DNA of 57,782 nt from the NCBI GenBank assembly GCA_902610755.1, contig CACLWW010000006.1:1-57782 (forward strand), written 5' to 3'. Source of the DNA: an uncultured Pelagibacteraceae bacterium. Lineage in GTDB: Bacteria; Pseudomonadota; Alphaproteobacteria; Pelagibacterales; Pelagibacteraceae. How positions within the stretch are numbered: the stretch's first letter is position 1; each line of letters opens with the position of its first letter. Below are positions 36,911 through 46,116 of the stretch, piece by piece. Position numbers and translations under genes: made by a program. The notes beneath the pieces were generated by a model that had not been told where the DNA came from, did no database searches, and saw nothing but the letters and a program-made list of their open reading frames with translations.

Positions 36911-38812
36911 ATGAGTAAGAAATTTGAGCAAATTTACAATGAATCTATAACTAAACCCGAGGAATTCTGGCGTGAAATATCAGATGACATATTCTGGTTT
37001 AAAAAACCAACTAAAATTTTAAACAAAACTAATCCCCCATTCTACAAATGGTTCGAGGATGGAACTACAAACACTTGTTATAATGCTTTAGATTTCCATA
37101 TCGATAACGGTTTAGGAGAAAAAACTGCGCTTATTTACGATAGCCCAATTACAGGTAACAAAGCAAAATTTTCTTATAATGAATTAAGATCAAAAGTTTC
37201 AAAATTTGCAGGAGCTTTAAAAAATCAAGGACTTCAAAAAGGTGACAGGGCTATAATTTATATGCCAATGGTACCTGAGGCCGTTGTTGCTATGTTGGCA
37301 TGTGGAAGAATAGGTGTCATTCACTCAGTTGTGTTCGGAGGATTCGCCTCAAATGAACTTGCAAGTCGTATAGATGATAGTAAAGCAAAAATTTTGATAA
37401 CTGCTTCATGCGGTTTTGAACCTGGCAGAACAGTAGAATATAGACCACTCGTAGATGGGGCTTTAAAACTTGCCGAACATTCAGTTGAAAAAGTTATCTT
37501 TTTTCAAAGAAAAGACCATGAGGTAAAATTAAACGCTCCAAAAGAAATTAGCTGGGACGAAGCTTTATCAGATGCAAAAGATACAGATTGTGTAGAAATG
37601 AATTCAAATGAATACGCCTATATTCTCTATACATCAGGTACTACTGGTGTGCCAAAAGGAATAGTAAGAGATATTGGGGGCCACATAGTAGCTTTGAAAT
37701 GGACTATGAAAAATATTTATAACATAGATGAGAGTGATGTTTGGTGGTCTGCGAGTGATATCGGTTGGATTGTTGGTCATTCTTATATTGTTTATGCTCC
37801 TTTATTTAAAGGTTGCACTACTGTTTTATTTGAAGGTAAACCAGTAGGGACTCCAGATGCTGGTGCTTTTTGGAAAATGATTTCTGATTATAAAATAAAA
37901 TCTTTATTCACAGCACCTACTGCTTTTAGAGCAATTAAAAAAGAGGATCCAGAAGGAAAATTCTTTTCAAAATACGATTTAAGCTCTTTTGAGTCATTAT
38001 TTTTAGCAGGAGAGCGCGCAGATCCCGATACAATTAAATGGGCTGAAAATTTACTTAACGTACCAGTAATTGATCATTGGTGGCAGACAGAAACAAGTTG
38101 GGCGATTAGTTCGAATTGCACTGGAATTAAAATGATGGAAACTAAATATGGTTCTGCATGTAAAGCTGTCCCTGGTTATGATGTAAAAATAATTAAACCA
38201 GATCAAACTCTTGCAAAGCCAAATGAAATGGGGGATATAGTTGTAAAACTACCTTTGCCACCTGGGACATTTCCAACTCTTTGGAATGCAGATAAAAGAT
38301 ACAAAGAAAATTATATGTCAAATTACGAGGGTTACTATCAAACTTACGATGCAGGTCATATTGATGAAGATGGTTACATTTGGATTATGTCAAGGACTGA
38401 TGACATAATAAACGTAGCTGGTCACAGATTATCCACTGGTGCTATTGAAGAGGTGTTGTCGGAACATCAATCAGTTGCTGAATGTGCTGTTCTTGGAATT
38501 GCAGATAAACTAAAGGGGCAATTGCCAATCGGCCTTATTGTGTTAAAAACAGGAGTAGATAAAGATAACGAAACAATTTCTAAAGAATGTATTCAAATGG
38601 TTCGTGACAAAATTGGTCCAGTCGCTGCATTTAAGGTTGCAATAATAATTAAAAGACTTCCAAAAACAAGATCAGGTAAAATTTTGAGAGGAACGATAAG
38701 AAAAATAGCAGATAATGTTGAGTATAGAATGCCCCCTACTATTGATGATCCAGCAATTTTAGATGAGATTAAAAATGATCTTATTCAAAATAATATATTA
38801 AAATCTGTTTAA
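36911..38812 (+). CDS. prpE: Propionyl-CoA (acetyl-CoA-like) synthetase
   Basis: An AMP-forming acyl-CoA synthetase of 633 residues. The P-loop is YTSGTTGVPKGIVRDIGGH; the RD-GGH end is typical of PrpE. SDIGWIVGHSYIVYAPLFKG follows, then the adenylation hinge region and the C-terminal acetylation-site motif KTRSGKILRGTIRK. It activates propionate, and perhaps acetate or acrylate, to the CoA ester. It is divergent from proteorhodopsin; a regulatory link across the shared spacer is possible. Confidence 0.9.
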   Translation: MSKKFEQIYNESITKPEEFWREISDDIFWFKKPTKILNKTNPPFYKWFEDGTTNTCYNALDFHIDNGLGEKTALIYDSPITGNKAKFSYNELRSKVSKFAGALKNQGLQKGDRAIIYMPMVPEAVVAMLACGRIGVIHSVVFGGFASNELASRIDDSKAKILITASCGFEPGRTVEYRPLVDGALKLAEHSVEKVIFFQRKDHEVKLNAPKEISWDEALSDAKDTDCVEMNSNEYAYILYTSGTTGVPKGIVRDIGGHIVALKWTMKNIYNIDESDVWWSASDIGWIVGHSYIVYAPLFKGCTTVLFEGKPVGTPDAGAFWKMISDYKIKSLFTAPTAFRAIKKEDPEGKFFSKYDLSSFESLFLAGERADPDTIKWAENLLNVPVIDHWWQTETSWAISSNCTGIKMMETKYGSACKAVPGYDVKIIKPDQTLAKPNEMGDIVVKLPLPPGTFPTLWNADKRYKENYMSNYEGYYQTYDAGHIDEDGYIWIMSRTDDIINVAGHRLSTGAIEEVLSEHQSVAECAVLGIADKLKGQLPIGLIVLKTGVDKDNETISKECIQMVRDKIGPVAAFKVAIIIKRLPKTRSGKILRGTIRKIADNVEYRMPPTIDDPAILDEIKNDLIQNNILKSV

Positions 38813-38818
38813 GACTTA

Positions 38819-39910
38819 TTAGATAAAAGAATTAATAATATTTAAATATTTTTTGAGGTTTTGATTATAATCAAATCTATTCAAATTTTTATAACCTATT
38901 GATATTTTCTTAGATAACGATTTTTTATTTTTAGAATAATACAAAATTAAATTTGACAATTCTAAATAATTACCAACATTAAACAAAAATCCTGCATTCC
39001 CATTTAAAAGAATTTCTCTAGGTCCAGTTGGGCAATTTGAAGAAATAATAAATTTTTTTAAAACCTGGGTCTCTAATAAAACATTTGGTAAGCCTTCGTA
39101 TAATGAGGATAAAATAAAAACATCTGAAGATTTAATTAAATTAAAAGGATTATTTTGAAAGTCTAATAATTTAACTTGTTTAGAAAGATTATTTTCATGA
39201 ATGTATTTAACCAAATTTTTTTTTTCAACACCCCTACCAACTAATAATAAATTAAAACTTATCTTGTCTTTAATTCTATTCACTGCTTTCAAGAGGGTTA
39301 GTTGATCTTTTTGATCAGTATATCGACCTATATTTATTAATTTCAATTTTTTCCTATCAAACTTAATTTTACTTTTGATTTTTGATTTTTTGATTATTTC
39401 TCTTTTATTTAATGGATTATAGATACATTCTGCATGAATTTTAAATTTTGTCTTAAATTTTTTTTTAAATTCGAAACTATTTACAATAATTTTATCAGCA
39501 CTTCTTAAAACAAATTTAAAAATTAAGTTTTTAAATCTATTTTGAGACCAGCCATCAGGTGCTGAATTTGACCTTACAATTACCTTTATACCTAATAACT
39601 TGCATAATAACGTACAATACACGTTTCCTTGAAAAGAGAAAACTAAAGTATTTCTATCTTTCAAAATTTCAAAAAAAAGTAAAAATAAGCCTACAAAAAA
39701 TTTTTTTCTTCTTCCTATTGAGTTCCAAAAATCTGCTTTAGGAGAGATAAACTTAATTTTATTATTAAATTTATTCTTATATTTATTTGAGATCGAAATA
39801 ACAGAAATGTTATTAATTTTATCCTTTAAATAATTAGATATTATAAATAAGTTCTTTTCTACCCCTCCACCTTCTATAGAGGGTATAAATATAATGAGTT
39901 TTTTTTGCAT
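38819..39910 (-). CDS. Family 4-type (GT-B) glycosyltransferase
   Basis: A 363-residue GT-B fold transferase. The N-terminal IFIPSIEGGGVEKNLFIIS is the acceptor-side glycine loop. KLINIGRYTDQKDQLTLLKA begins the donor domain, and SSLYEGLPNVLLETQVLK is the E-x7-E nucleotide-sugar site. Such enzymes build surface polysaccharide or lipooligosaccharide. It begins an A+T-rich three-gene sugar block and is divergent from the GT2 gene. Sugar specificity is unknown. Confidence 0.88.
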   Translation of the reverse strand: MQKKLIIFIPSIEGGGVEKNLFIISNYLKDKINNISVISISNKYKNKFNNKIKFISPKADFWNSIGRRKKFFVGLFLLFFEILKDRNTLVFSFQGNVYCTLLCKLLGIKVIVRSNSAPDGWSQNRFKNLIFKFVLRSADKIIVNSFEFKKKFKTKFKIHAECIYNPLNKREIIKKSKIKSKIKFDRKKLKLINIGRYTDQKDQLTLLKAVNRIKDKISFNLLLVGRGVEKKNLVKYIHENNLSKQVKLLDFQNNPFNLIKSSDVFILSSLYEGLPNVLLETQVLKKFIISSNCPTGPREILLNGNAGFLFNVGNYLELSNLILYYSKNKKSLSKKISIGYKNLNRFDYNQNLKKYLNIINSFI

Positions 39911-39975
39911 CTGTAGAATTAATTATAACTTAAATAACAATTTTGTTATAATTAAGAACTTTTAAATAAATTTTA

Positions 39976-40758
39976 ATGCAAAAAAAACCTTTAGTTTCAA
40001 TATTGATAGCTAACTATAATAGTTCACAATATATCCAGCATTGTATTAACTCTTTAAGCACCCAAACTTACAAAAATTTAGAGATAATTTTCTTCGATGA
40101 TAATTCATCAGATAACTCTATCGATATCATTAATCAATTTTCAAATGTTAAGGTTATAGAAAATAAAATTCAAACAAAATTTGGTTCATTAAATCAATTA
40201 AATGCATTTAAGGAAGCAGTTAAAATAAGTAAAGGTGATTTAATTTTTTTACTTGATAGCGATGATTATTTTGCTAAAAATAAAATTGAGAAAGTAATTG
40301 ACTATTTTAATAATAATAAAAATGCGAAAATAGTATTCGATTACCCGTTAATAGTTGAAAATAACAATATTTATCCAGAAAAAACAAAGCTTAGATTTTT
40401 TAAAACATACTGGCCATATATTCATCCAACTAGCTGTATTTCAATTAAAAAAAATTATTTTGAAGAGATGTTAAAAGTTATTTCTTATAAGAATTTTACC
40501 GATGTATGGTTGGATTTAAGAATCTGTTTGTTTTCAAAATATATTTTAAAAGATTTTCATATAATAAACGAAAATTTAACCTTTTACAGAAAAACTACCT
40601 CAAACATATCTTCAAAATTTAGCAAATTTTCAAAAAATTGGTGGAAAAGAAGGATGCAGGCGCATCAATATTTTCAAAAATTTTCTAGAGATAATGAATT
40701 GAATTTTAATAAAAATTTCGACTTTCTTATTACTAAATTAATATGTAAGTTTTTGTAA
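39976..40758 (+). CDS. Family 2 glycosyltransferase
   Basis: A 260-residue GT-A transferase. SILIANYNSSQYIQHCINSL and FFDDNSSDNS form the nucleotide site, and FLLDSDDYFAKNKI is the DxD metal site. There are no obvious membrane segments, so it is cytoplasmic. The sugar epimerase/reductase-like gene follows after 2 bases. The very low G+C fits a laterally mobile or fast-evolving surface-glycan block. Confidence 0.88.
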   Translation: MQKKPLVSILIANYNSSQYIQHCINSLSTQTYKNLEIIFFDDNSSDNSIDIINQFSNVKVIENKIQTKFGSLNQLNAFKEAVKISKGDLIFLLDSDDYFAKNKIEKVIDYFNNNKNAKIVFDYPLIVENNNIYPEKTKLRFFKTYWPYIHPTSCISIKKNYFEEMLKVISYKNFTDVWLDLRICLFSKYILKDFHIINENLTFYRKTTSNISSKFSKFSKNWWKRRMQAHQYFQKFSRDNELNFNKNFDFLITKLICKFL

Positions 40759-40760
40759 TA

Positions 40761-41567
40761 ATGAAAAGAATATTGTTAATCGGGAAAAGAGGTTTTTTAG
40801 GAAATTATCTAAATAAATATTTACATAAAAAATTTAAAATTAAATTCATCTCATTTAAAGAAATAAACAATTTAAAAAAATCGATAATAAATTATGATTA
40901 CATAATTAACACATCCATAAACAAAAACTATATTAATAAGAAGTATCACAAGAAATTTGATAATGATTTTCAAATCGCAAACTTTTTAGATCCAAAAAAA
41001 AATACATTTATTTTTTTTAGCTCAAGAAAAGTGTATAAATCAAAAGGAAATATTAAGGAGAATGATAAATTAAACCCCTTATCGAATTACTCAAAGAATA
41101 AACTAATCACTGAAAATCTTTTAAAAAGTAAGTTGAAATCAAACTTATTAATATTGAGAATATCAAATATAATAGGTTTTAAATTAAAATTTCGGAAAAA
41201 TCTTCATCAAACTTTTGTTGATTTGTTTTACAAAGAAGCGAAAAGAGGTTTTATTTATGATAATGCAAATAGATTTAAGGACTTTTTATCTGTTAAAAAA
41301 TTTGGGCAAATATTATTAATGATGATTAAAAAAGATCTAAGAGGTACCTATAATGTATCGATAGGTAAAAAAGTATATTTAAATCAGATAATTAATTGGC
41401 TTAATAGATATAATAAAAAACCTTTAAAAATTATAAAAAATAAATTTATAAGAAATCAAGATTTTTACTTAAATAATAAAAAGTTAATGTCTAAAATTAA
41501 GATTAAAAATGAACTGTATGAATTAAAAAGCGAATGTTTAAATTTAAGTAAAAAAATGTTTAATTGA
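40761..41567 (+). CDS. NAD(P)-dependent sugar epimerase/reductase (RmlD-like SDR)
   Basis: An extended short-chain dehydrogenase of 268 residues. The nucleotide motif is LLIGKRGFLGNYL (G-x2-G-x2-G form) and the catalytic YxxxK is in LSNYSKNKLITENLL. The best match I can suggest is RmlD/dTDP-4-dehydrorhamnose reductase-like, but other nucleotide-sugar epimerases fit. It is among the most A+T-rich genes here (29 G/C in the 180 bases 40801-40980 by hand count). It overlaps the convergent pyrC by 8 bases. Confidence 0.78.
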   Translation: MKRILLIGKRGFLGNYLNKYLHKKFKIKFISFKEINNLKKSIINYDYIINTSINKNYINKKYHKKFDNDFQIANFLDPKKNTFIFFSSRKVYKSKGNIKENDKLNPLSNYSKNKLITENLLKSKLKSNLLILRISNIIGFKLKFRKNLHQTFVDLFYKEAKRGFIYDNANRFKDFLSVKKFGQILLMMIKKDLRGTYNVSIGKKVYLNQIINWLNRYNKKPLKIIKNKFIRNQDFYLNNKKLMSKIKIKNELYELKSECLNLSKKMFN

Positions 41568-42864
41568 AATCAAGAGGTTGACCCTCTGGTTGACCTATTA
41601 TTTTTCCATTCAACATTTTGATTTTTCCGTTAATTATGGTCGCAATAGGAGATCCCTTGAAACTATATCCGTGGAAAGGTGACCATCCACATTTGCTCTG
41701 AATATCTTCATTTTTAATTTTTATAGATTTATTTAAATCTACAATTGTTATATCTGCATCGTAATTTTCTTTTAAATACCCTTTATTTTTAATTCCAAAT
41801 ATTTTGACAGGGTTTTCACATATCAAATCAATTAATTGTTTTAATTTTAATTTATTATTGTTTACATGATCTAACATAACAGGAAGGAGAGTTTGAACCC
41901 CTGGCATTCCTGAAGGAGAATTGGGATATTTCTTATCTTTATTAGTTTTTAAATGAGGGGCATGATCTGAGCCAATAGTATCATTATAATTATTTCTTAC
42001 CGCGTACCAGAGACGATCGTAATGTGACTTGTCTCTAATAGGTGGGTTCATTTGTGCATAAGTTCCAAGTTTGTTATAACAATCTGGGGAGTAAATAGTT
42101 AAGTGTTGAGGCGTAATTTCAAAAGTAATTAATCCTTTATTTTGAGAAAGAAAATCAACTTCCTCTTTTGTAGTTATGTGAAGTATATGAGCTTTTTTAT
42201 TGAGTCTTTTTGCGATTTTAACAATTCGTCTAGTTGAAGACATTGCAGCTTCCTCATTTCTCCAAACAGGATGACTAGACACATTGCCCTCTTCAATAAG
42301 TTTTTTTCTTACTTTCAAGATTTCTTCATCCTCAGAATGAACCGCTACAACTTTTGAAGCATGTTCAAAAACTTTTTCTATGTCTTTTTCCTTATCAACC
42401 AATAAGTTTCCTGTTGAAGAGCCTGCAAAAAGTTTAATCCCACAGCACCCTTTTAGATCTTTTAGTTTTTCTAGCGTTGAATAATTTTCAGCAGTTGCAC
42501 CAAAATAAAATGCATGATTGCAAAACATTCCTTTTCCTAATTGAATTTTCTTATCAAACTCTTCAAAATTTGTTGTGGGTGGATTAGTGTTTGGCATCTC
42601 AAAAACAGAAGTTATTCCTCCCATTACTGCTGCTTTACTTCCTGAATTTAAATCCTCAGCATCAGTAGATCCTGGTTCTCTAAAATGAACTTGAGTGTCA
42701 ATACAACCGGGCAAAACAGTCAATCCTTTTGCATCAAATGTCTCTTTGGATTTATCTTTCAAGTCGCCAATCTTAACAATTTTGTTATTAGATATTCCTA
42801 TATCTTTTTTCTCGAGATTACCGTTAATATAACATTCACCATTTTTAATAATTAGATCTAACAT
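41560..42864 (-). CDS. pyrC: Dihydroorotase
   Basis: A zinc amidohydrolase closing carbamoyl-aspartate to dihydroorotate in pyrimidine synthesis. 434 residues, class I type. The metal motif is GCIDTQVHFREPGS, substrate-binding features include FEMPNTNPPTT, and the catalytic Asp is in TIGSDHAPH followed by SPSGMPGVQTLLP. A hydantoinase or allantoinase is less likely given the HFREPG and SGMPGVQT motifs. It is divergent from ygfZ. Confidence 0.93.
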   Translation of the reverse strand: MLDLIIKNGECYINGNLEKKDIGISNNKIVKIGDLKDKSKETFDAKGLTVLPGCIDTQVHFREPGSTDAEDLNSGSKAAVMGGITSVFEMPNTNPPTTNFEEFDKKIQLGKGMFCNHAFYFGATAENYSTLEKLKDLKGCCGIKLFAGSSTGNLLVDKEKDIEKVFEHASKVVAVHSEDEEILKVRKKLIEEGNVSSHPVWRNEEAAMSSTRRIVKIAKRLNKKAHILHITTKEEVDFLSQNKGLITFEITPQHLTIYSPDCYNKLGTYAQMNPPIRDKSHYDRLWYAVRNNYNDTIGSDHAPHLKTNKDKKYPNSPSGMPGVQTLLPVMLDHVNNNKLKLKQLIDLICENPVKIFGIKNKGYLKENYDADITIVDLNKSIKIKNEDIQSKCGWSPFHGYSFKGSPIATIINGKIKMLNGKIIGQPEGQPLDFN

Positions 42865-42906
42865 TGTTTTAAAAGTAGATATATTATATTTATATATTAA
42901 TCAATT

Positions 42907-43794
42907 ATGAATACAGAAAAAGTTTATATTTTAGAGGATAGGGGTATTTTGTACATCAATGGACCAGACTCTGCAAAATTTTTACAAAATCTTATCTCAA
43001 ATGACATTGAAAAAGTAAACGAAAGTAAAAGTTGTTTTGCATCTTTGCTTTCACCTCAAGGAAAGTTTTTATTTGATTTTATAGTAGTCAAGCATAAAGA
43101 CGGCTACTTTTTAGATTGTGAAAAGAGAATAGCTGATCAGTTATATAAAAAATTAGTTATGTACAAATTAAGATCAGAAGTAGAAATTTTAAATCTTAGC
43201 AACGAATTTATCGTAGCTGCTTTTAATCATAAAAAATTCTTATCTATAGAAGGTTCAAAAGATGAGTTGGGATATACCACTAAATATAATGAGGACCATG
43301 TTCTTCTTGATCCAAGAAATAAAAAATTGGGGGGTAGAATTATTGCTAATCTTGAAAAACTGTACATGTCCTTAAAAAAAATGAAACTTAAATCTTCTAA
43401 CATAGAAGAATACTACAAATTAAGCTTTGAGCTAGGTATACCTCAAAGTAACATGGACCAGTTACAAGAAAAATTATTTGGAATAGAGTGTAATTTTGAA
43501 GAACTTAATGCAATTGATTTTAAGAAAGGCTGTTATGTTGGCCAAGAAAATACTTCACGTATTAAAAATAAAGATAAATTAAACAAAAGATTACTGCCGC
43601 TTCAAATAAAAAAAGGCTCAATAAATAATAATGACCCAATTACATCAAATAATGTAGAAATTGGTAAAGTATTGATAGCAAATAAATTTAGTTTTGCCCT
43701 AATCAAATTTAAAGATAAGGAGTTTGAATATAACAAAGAATTTAAGTGTGGAGATGCAAATATCAAAATATTAAAACCTAACTGGATGAATTAG
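42907..43794 (+). CDS. ygfZ: Folate-dependent Fe-S assembly protein YgfZ/IBA57
   Basis: A GcvT-fold protein of 295 residues that assists maturation of [4Fe-4S] enzymes. The diagnostic motif K-G-C-Y-x-G-Q-E is present in FKKGCYVGQENTSR. The N-terminal DRGILYINGPDSAKFLQNLI is typical. The cupin gene starts on the last base of its stop codon, so they are coupled. nadA, a [4Fe-4S] enzyme, lies just downstream. Confidence 0.92.
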   Translation: MNTEKVYILEDRGILYINGPDSAKFLQNLISNDIEKVNESKSCFASLLSPQGKFLFDFIVVKHKDGYFLDCEKRIADQLYKKLVMYKLRSEVEILNLSNEFIVAAFNHKKFLSIEGSKDELGYTTKYNEDHVLLDPRNKKLGGRIIANLEKLYMSLKKMKLKSSNIEEYYKLSFELGIPQSNMDQLQEKLFGIECNFEELNAIDFKKGCYVGQENTSRIKNKDKLNKRLLPLQIKKGSINNNDPITSNNVEIGKVLIANKFSFALIKFKDKEFEYNKEFKCGDANIKILKPNWMN

Positions 43795-44138
43795 TGAAAA
43801 ATAGGAAAATAATAAATCCATCTAAATTAAAATTTACTCCATTTAACAGTTATGGAAAACTAATTTCAGGTATAAGTTGGCATAAAATATCTTATAATCA
43901 AAATACTGGTGTTGGAAGTTACATACTAAAAATGGCTCCCAGCACTAGAAGTCTAAAACATAAGCACCAAAACTATGAGGAATTTTTTGTTTTGGATGGA
44001 GAACTAACGGATGAAGATAATACAACTTTCAATAAAGGTGATTTTATCTCGTATAAGCCAGGTTCAAAACATTCATCTTTTTCTAAAAAAGGATGTTTAT
44101 TATTAGTGTTTTTAAGAAAAAAAAACAAAGCTATCTAG
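43794..44138 (+). CDS. Small cupin-domain protein (GTG start)
   Basis: 114 residues, starting with a GTG that overlaps the ygfZ stop by one base. The cupin metal motif is visible: LKHKHQNYEEFFVLDGE (two His and a Glu) and the second motif PGSKHSSF. It resembles ChrR-type cupin sensor domains or small dioxygenase-like cupins; the function is unknown. It ends next to the tRNA-Leu gene, which runs the other way. Confidence 0.82.
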   Translation: MKNRKIINPSKLKFTPFNSYGKLISGISWHKISYNQNTGVGSYILKMAPSTRSLKHKHQNYEEFFVLDGELTDEDNTTFNKGDFISYKPGSKHSSFSKKGCLLLVFLRKKNKAI

Positions 44139-44139
44139 A

Positions 44140-44225
44140 TGGTGCGGCCAGAGAGATTTGAACTCTCATGGACTAGGTCCACACGGCCCTCAACCGTGCC
44201 TGTCTACCAATTTCAGCATGGCCGC
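44140..44225 (-). tRNA. tRNA-Leu (anticodon GAG)
   Basis: The acceptor stem GCGGCCA/TGGCCGC has seven pairs and is followed by A and an encoded CCA. The anticodon stem-loop is CACGG-TTGAGGG-CCGTG, giving anticodon GAG (reads CUC/CUU). A long class II variable arm (GGACCTAGTCC) and the T arm GAGAG-TTCAAAT-CTCTC confirm leucine type. Confidence 0.95.
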
Positions 44226-44281
44226 CTTATGCGTCACATTAATTGAATGACAACTATCTTTCAAGTTGATACATTTATGAT

Positions 44282-45271
44282 ATGGAATTTACTCCTGAAA
44301 TAAAAAAAGCAACTCAGGCAATTTATCAAAAAATTTCTAAGACTATTCCTGAAATTGAATGGTCTACACACGCCCCATATATTTACGAAATAAACAAACT
44401 TAAAAAAGAGAAAAATGCAGTTATTCTTGCTCACAATTATCAGACTCCAGAAATATATCACGGGATATCCGATTTTTCTGCAGACTCACTCGCTCTAGCT
44501 GTTGAAGCTGCAAAAACTAAAGCTGATATAATTGTTATGTGTGGAGTGCACTTTATGGCCGAGACTGCAAAACTTATGAGCCCTAATAAAAAAGTGTTGT
44601 TGCCAGATATGAGAGCAGGTTGCTCTTTATCATCATCAATAAAAGGTGAAGATGTAAGAAAACTAAAAAAACAAAATCCAGGTGTTCCGGTCGTTTCATA
44701 TGTAAATACTTCAGCAGATGTAAAAGCAGAAACAGATGTTTGTTGTACTTCAGCGAATGCTGTTAAAATTGTAAATTCATTAGGTGTCAGAAAAGTTATT
44801 TTCTTGCCAGATGATTATCTTGCCAAATATGTAGCTTCTCAAACTGATGTTGAAATTATCTCATGGAAAGGAACATGTGAAGTACATGAAAAGTTTAATG
44901 ATACAGAAATTAATGAAATTAGAAAAAATAATCCTGGAATAAAGGTTATTGCTCATCCTGAGTGTCCACCAGAGGTTATAAATGCAAGTGATTTCACAGG
45001 GTCAACAAGTGGAATGATAAAATATGTAAAAGACAATCAACCGGAAAAAGTTATGATGGTAACAGAATGTTCTATGAGTGACAATGTTCAAGTAGATAAC
45101 CCAAATGTAAAGTTTATAAGACCATGCAACCTTTGCCCGCACATGAAAAGAATTACTCTTCCTAAAATTTTGGATTGTTTAAAAAATGAAACAAATGAAA
45201 TTTTAATGTCTGATGAAACAATCGAGAAAGCTAAAAAGTCTGTAGAGAGAATGGCTGAAATAGGCAGATAG
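44282..45271 (+). CDS. nadA: Quinolinate synthase A
   Basis: Condenses iminoaspartate with dihydroxyacetone phosphate using a [4Fe-4S] cluster, in NAD synthesis. 329 residues. The three cluster cysteines lie in VMCGVHFMAETAK, in TDVCCTSANAVK and in RPCNLCPHMKRI. The NYQTPEI and PDMRAGCSL segments are typical. nadC follows after 5 bases. nadB is not adjacent, so the iminoaspartate source is not shown here. Confidence 0.96.
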   Translation: MEFTPEIKKATQAIYQKISKTIPEIEWSTHAPYIYEINKLKKEKNAVILAHNYQTPEIYHGISDFSADSLALAVEAAKTKADIIVMCGVHFMAETAKLMSPNKKVLLPDMRAGCSLSSSIKGEDVRKLKKQNPGVPVVSYVNTSADVKAETDVCCTSANAVKIVNSLGVRKVIFLPDDYLAKYVASQTDVEIISWKGTCEVHEKFNDTEINEIRKNNPGIKVIAHPECPPEVINASDFTGSTSGMIKYVKDNQPEKVMMVTECSMSDNVQVDNPNVKFIRPCNLCPHMKRITLPKILDCLKNETNEILMSDETIEKAKKSVERMAEIGR

Positions 45272-45276
45272 TATCT

Positions 45277-46110
45277 GTGTCAAAAATAATTTTAAGTAAA
45301 AGTTTCATAAATAATTCTGTCAAACTTGCACTGAATGAGGATTTATATCCCAGTGGAGATATCACATCAAATCTTATAGAGAAAATTAGTATCAAAAAAT
45401 TTAAGATAATCGCAAATCAAAATGGAATAATTGGTGGAATAGAATTTGCTAAAAGCACATTTAAAATCTTCGATGACAAGATCCAATTTCATATTAAAAA
45501 AAAGGATGGCTCTCAAGTTAAAAAGGGTCAAATTATTGCTACGATCAAGGGTGATTCAAAAAATATTTTAATTTGTGAAAGAGTTGCTCTCAATTTTCTT
45601 TCCCACATATCAGGTATAGCTAGTTACACTAATAAATTTGTTAAACGTGTCAAAGGTAAAAGTAGGATTTGCTGTACTCGTAAAACAATTCCAAACTTAA
45701 GAGTAATACAAAAGTACGCGGTTAAATTGGGTGGCGGTACTAATCATAGATTCAATCTTAGTGATGAGTTTTTAATTAAAGATAATCATATCGCAAGTTC
45801 AGATCTAAAATTTTTAGTTCAAAAAGCAATTAAAAATAAAAAAGGAAAAAAAATTACAGTAGAAGTTGACAATTTAAAACAACTTAAATTAATTTTGGGT
45901 TTAAAATTCAACACAATTCTTTTTGATAATATGAATATCGAAAATCTAAAAATGGGTGTAAAACTTGCAAAAAAATATTATGAAACTGAGGCATCTGGAA
46001 ATATTACTCTTAAAAATGTTAAATCGGTCTCAAATACAGGCGTTGATCGAATTTCGGTTGGTAGCATCACCCACAGTGCTCCAGCTATAGATTTCAAGCT
46101 AGAAATTTAA
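45277..46110 (+). CDS. nadC: Nicotinate-nucleotide pyrophosphorylase (carboxylating)
   Basis: Converts quinolinate and PRPP to nicotinate mononucleotide. 277 residues with a GTG start five bases after the nadA stop. Motifs are EDLYPSGDITSNLI, ERVALNFLSHISGIAS, CTRKTIPNLRVIQKYAVKLGG and EASGNITLKNV with DRISVGSITHS. It forms an operon with nadA. Confidence 0.96.
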   Translation: MSKIILSKSFINNSVKLALNEDLYPSGDITSNLIEKISIKKFKIIANQNGIIGGIEFAKSTFKIFDDKIQFHIKKKDGSQVKKGQIIATIKGDSKNILICERVALNFLSHISGIASYTNKFVKRVKGKSRICCTRKTIPNLRVIQKYAVKLGGGTNHRFNLSDEFLIKDNHIASSDLKFLVQKAIKNKKGKKITVEVDNLKQLKLILGLKFNTILFDNMNIENLKMGVKLAKKYYETEASGNITLKNVKSVSNTGVDRISVGSITHSAPAIDFKLEI

Positions 46111-46116
46111 ATTTTT

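Noticed and set aside
38819..41567. A mobile element or genomic island with defined ends
   Set aside because: Composition is unusual, but there is no transposase, integrase, direct repeat or tRNA at either edge.
44140..44225. tRNA-Leu as an integration site for a mobile element
   Set aside because: Both flanks are ordinary conserved genes; no integrase and no repeat of the tRNA end was seen.
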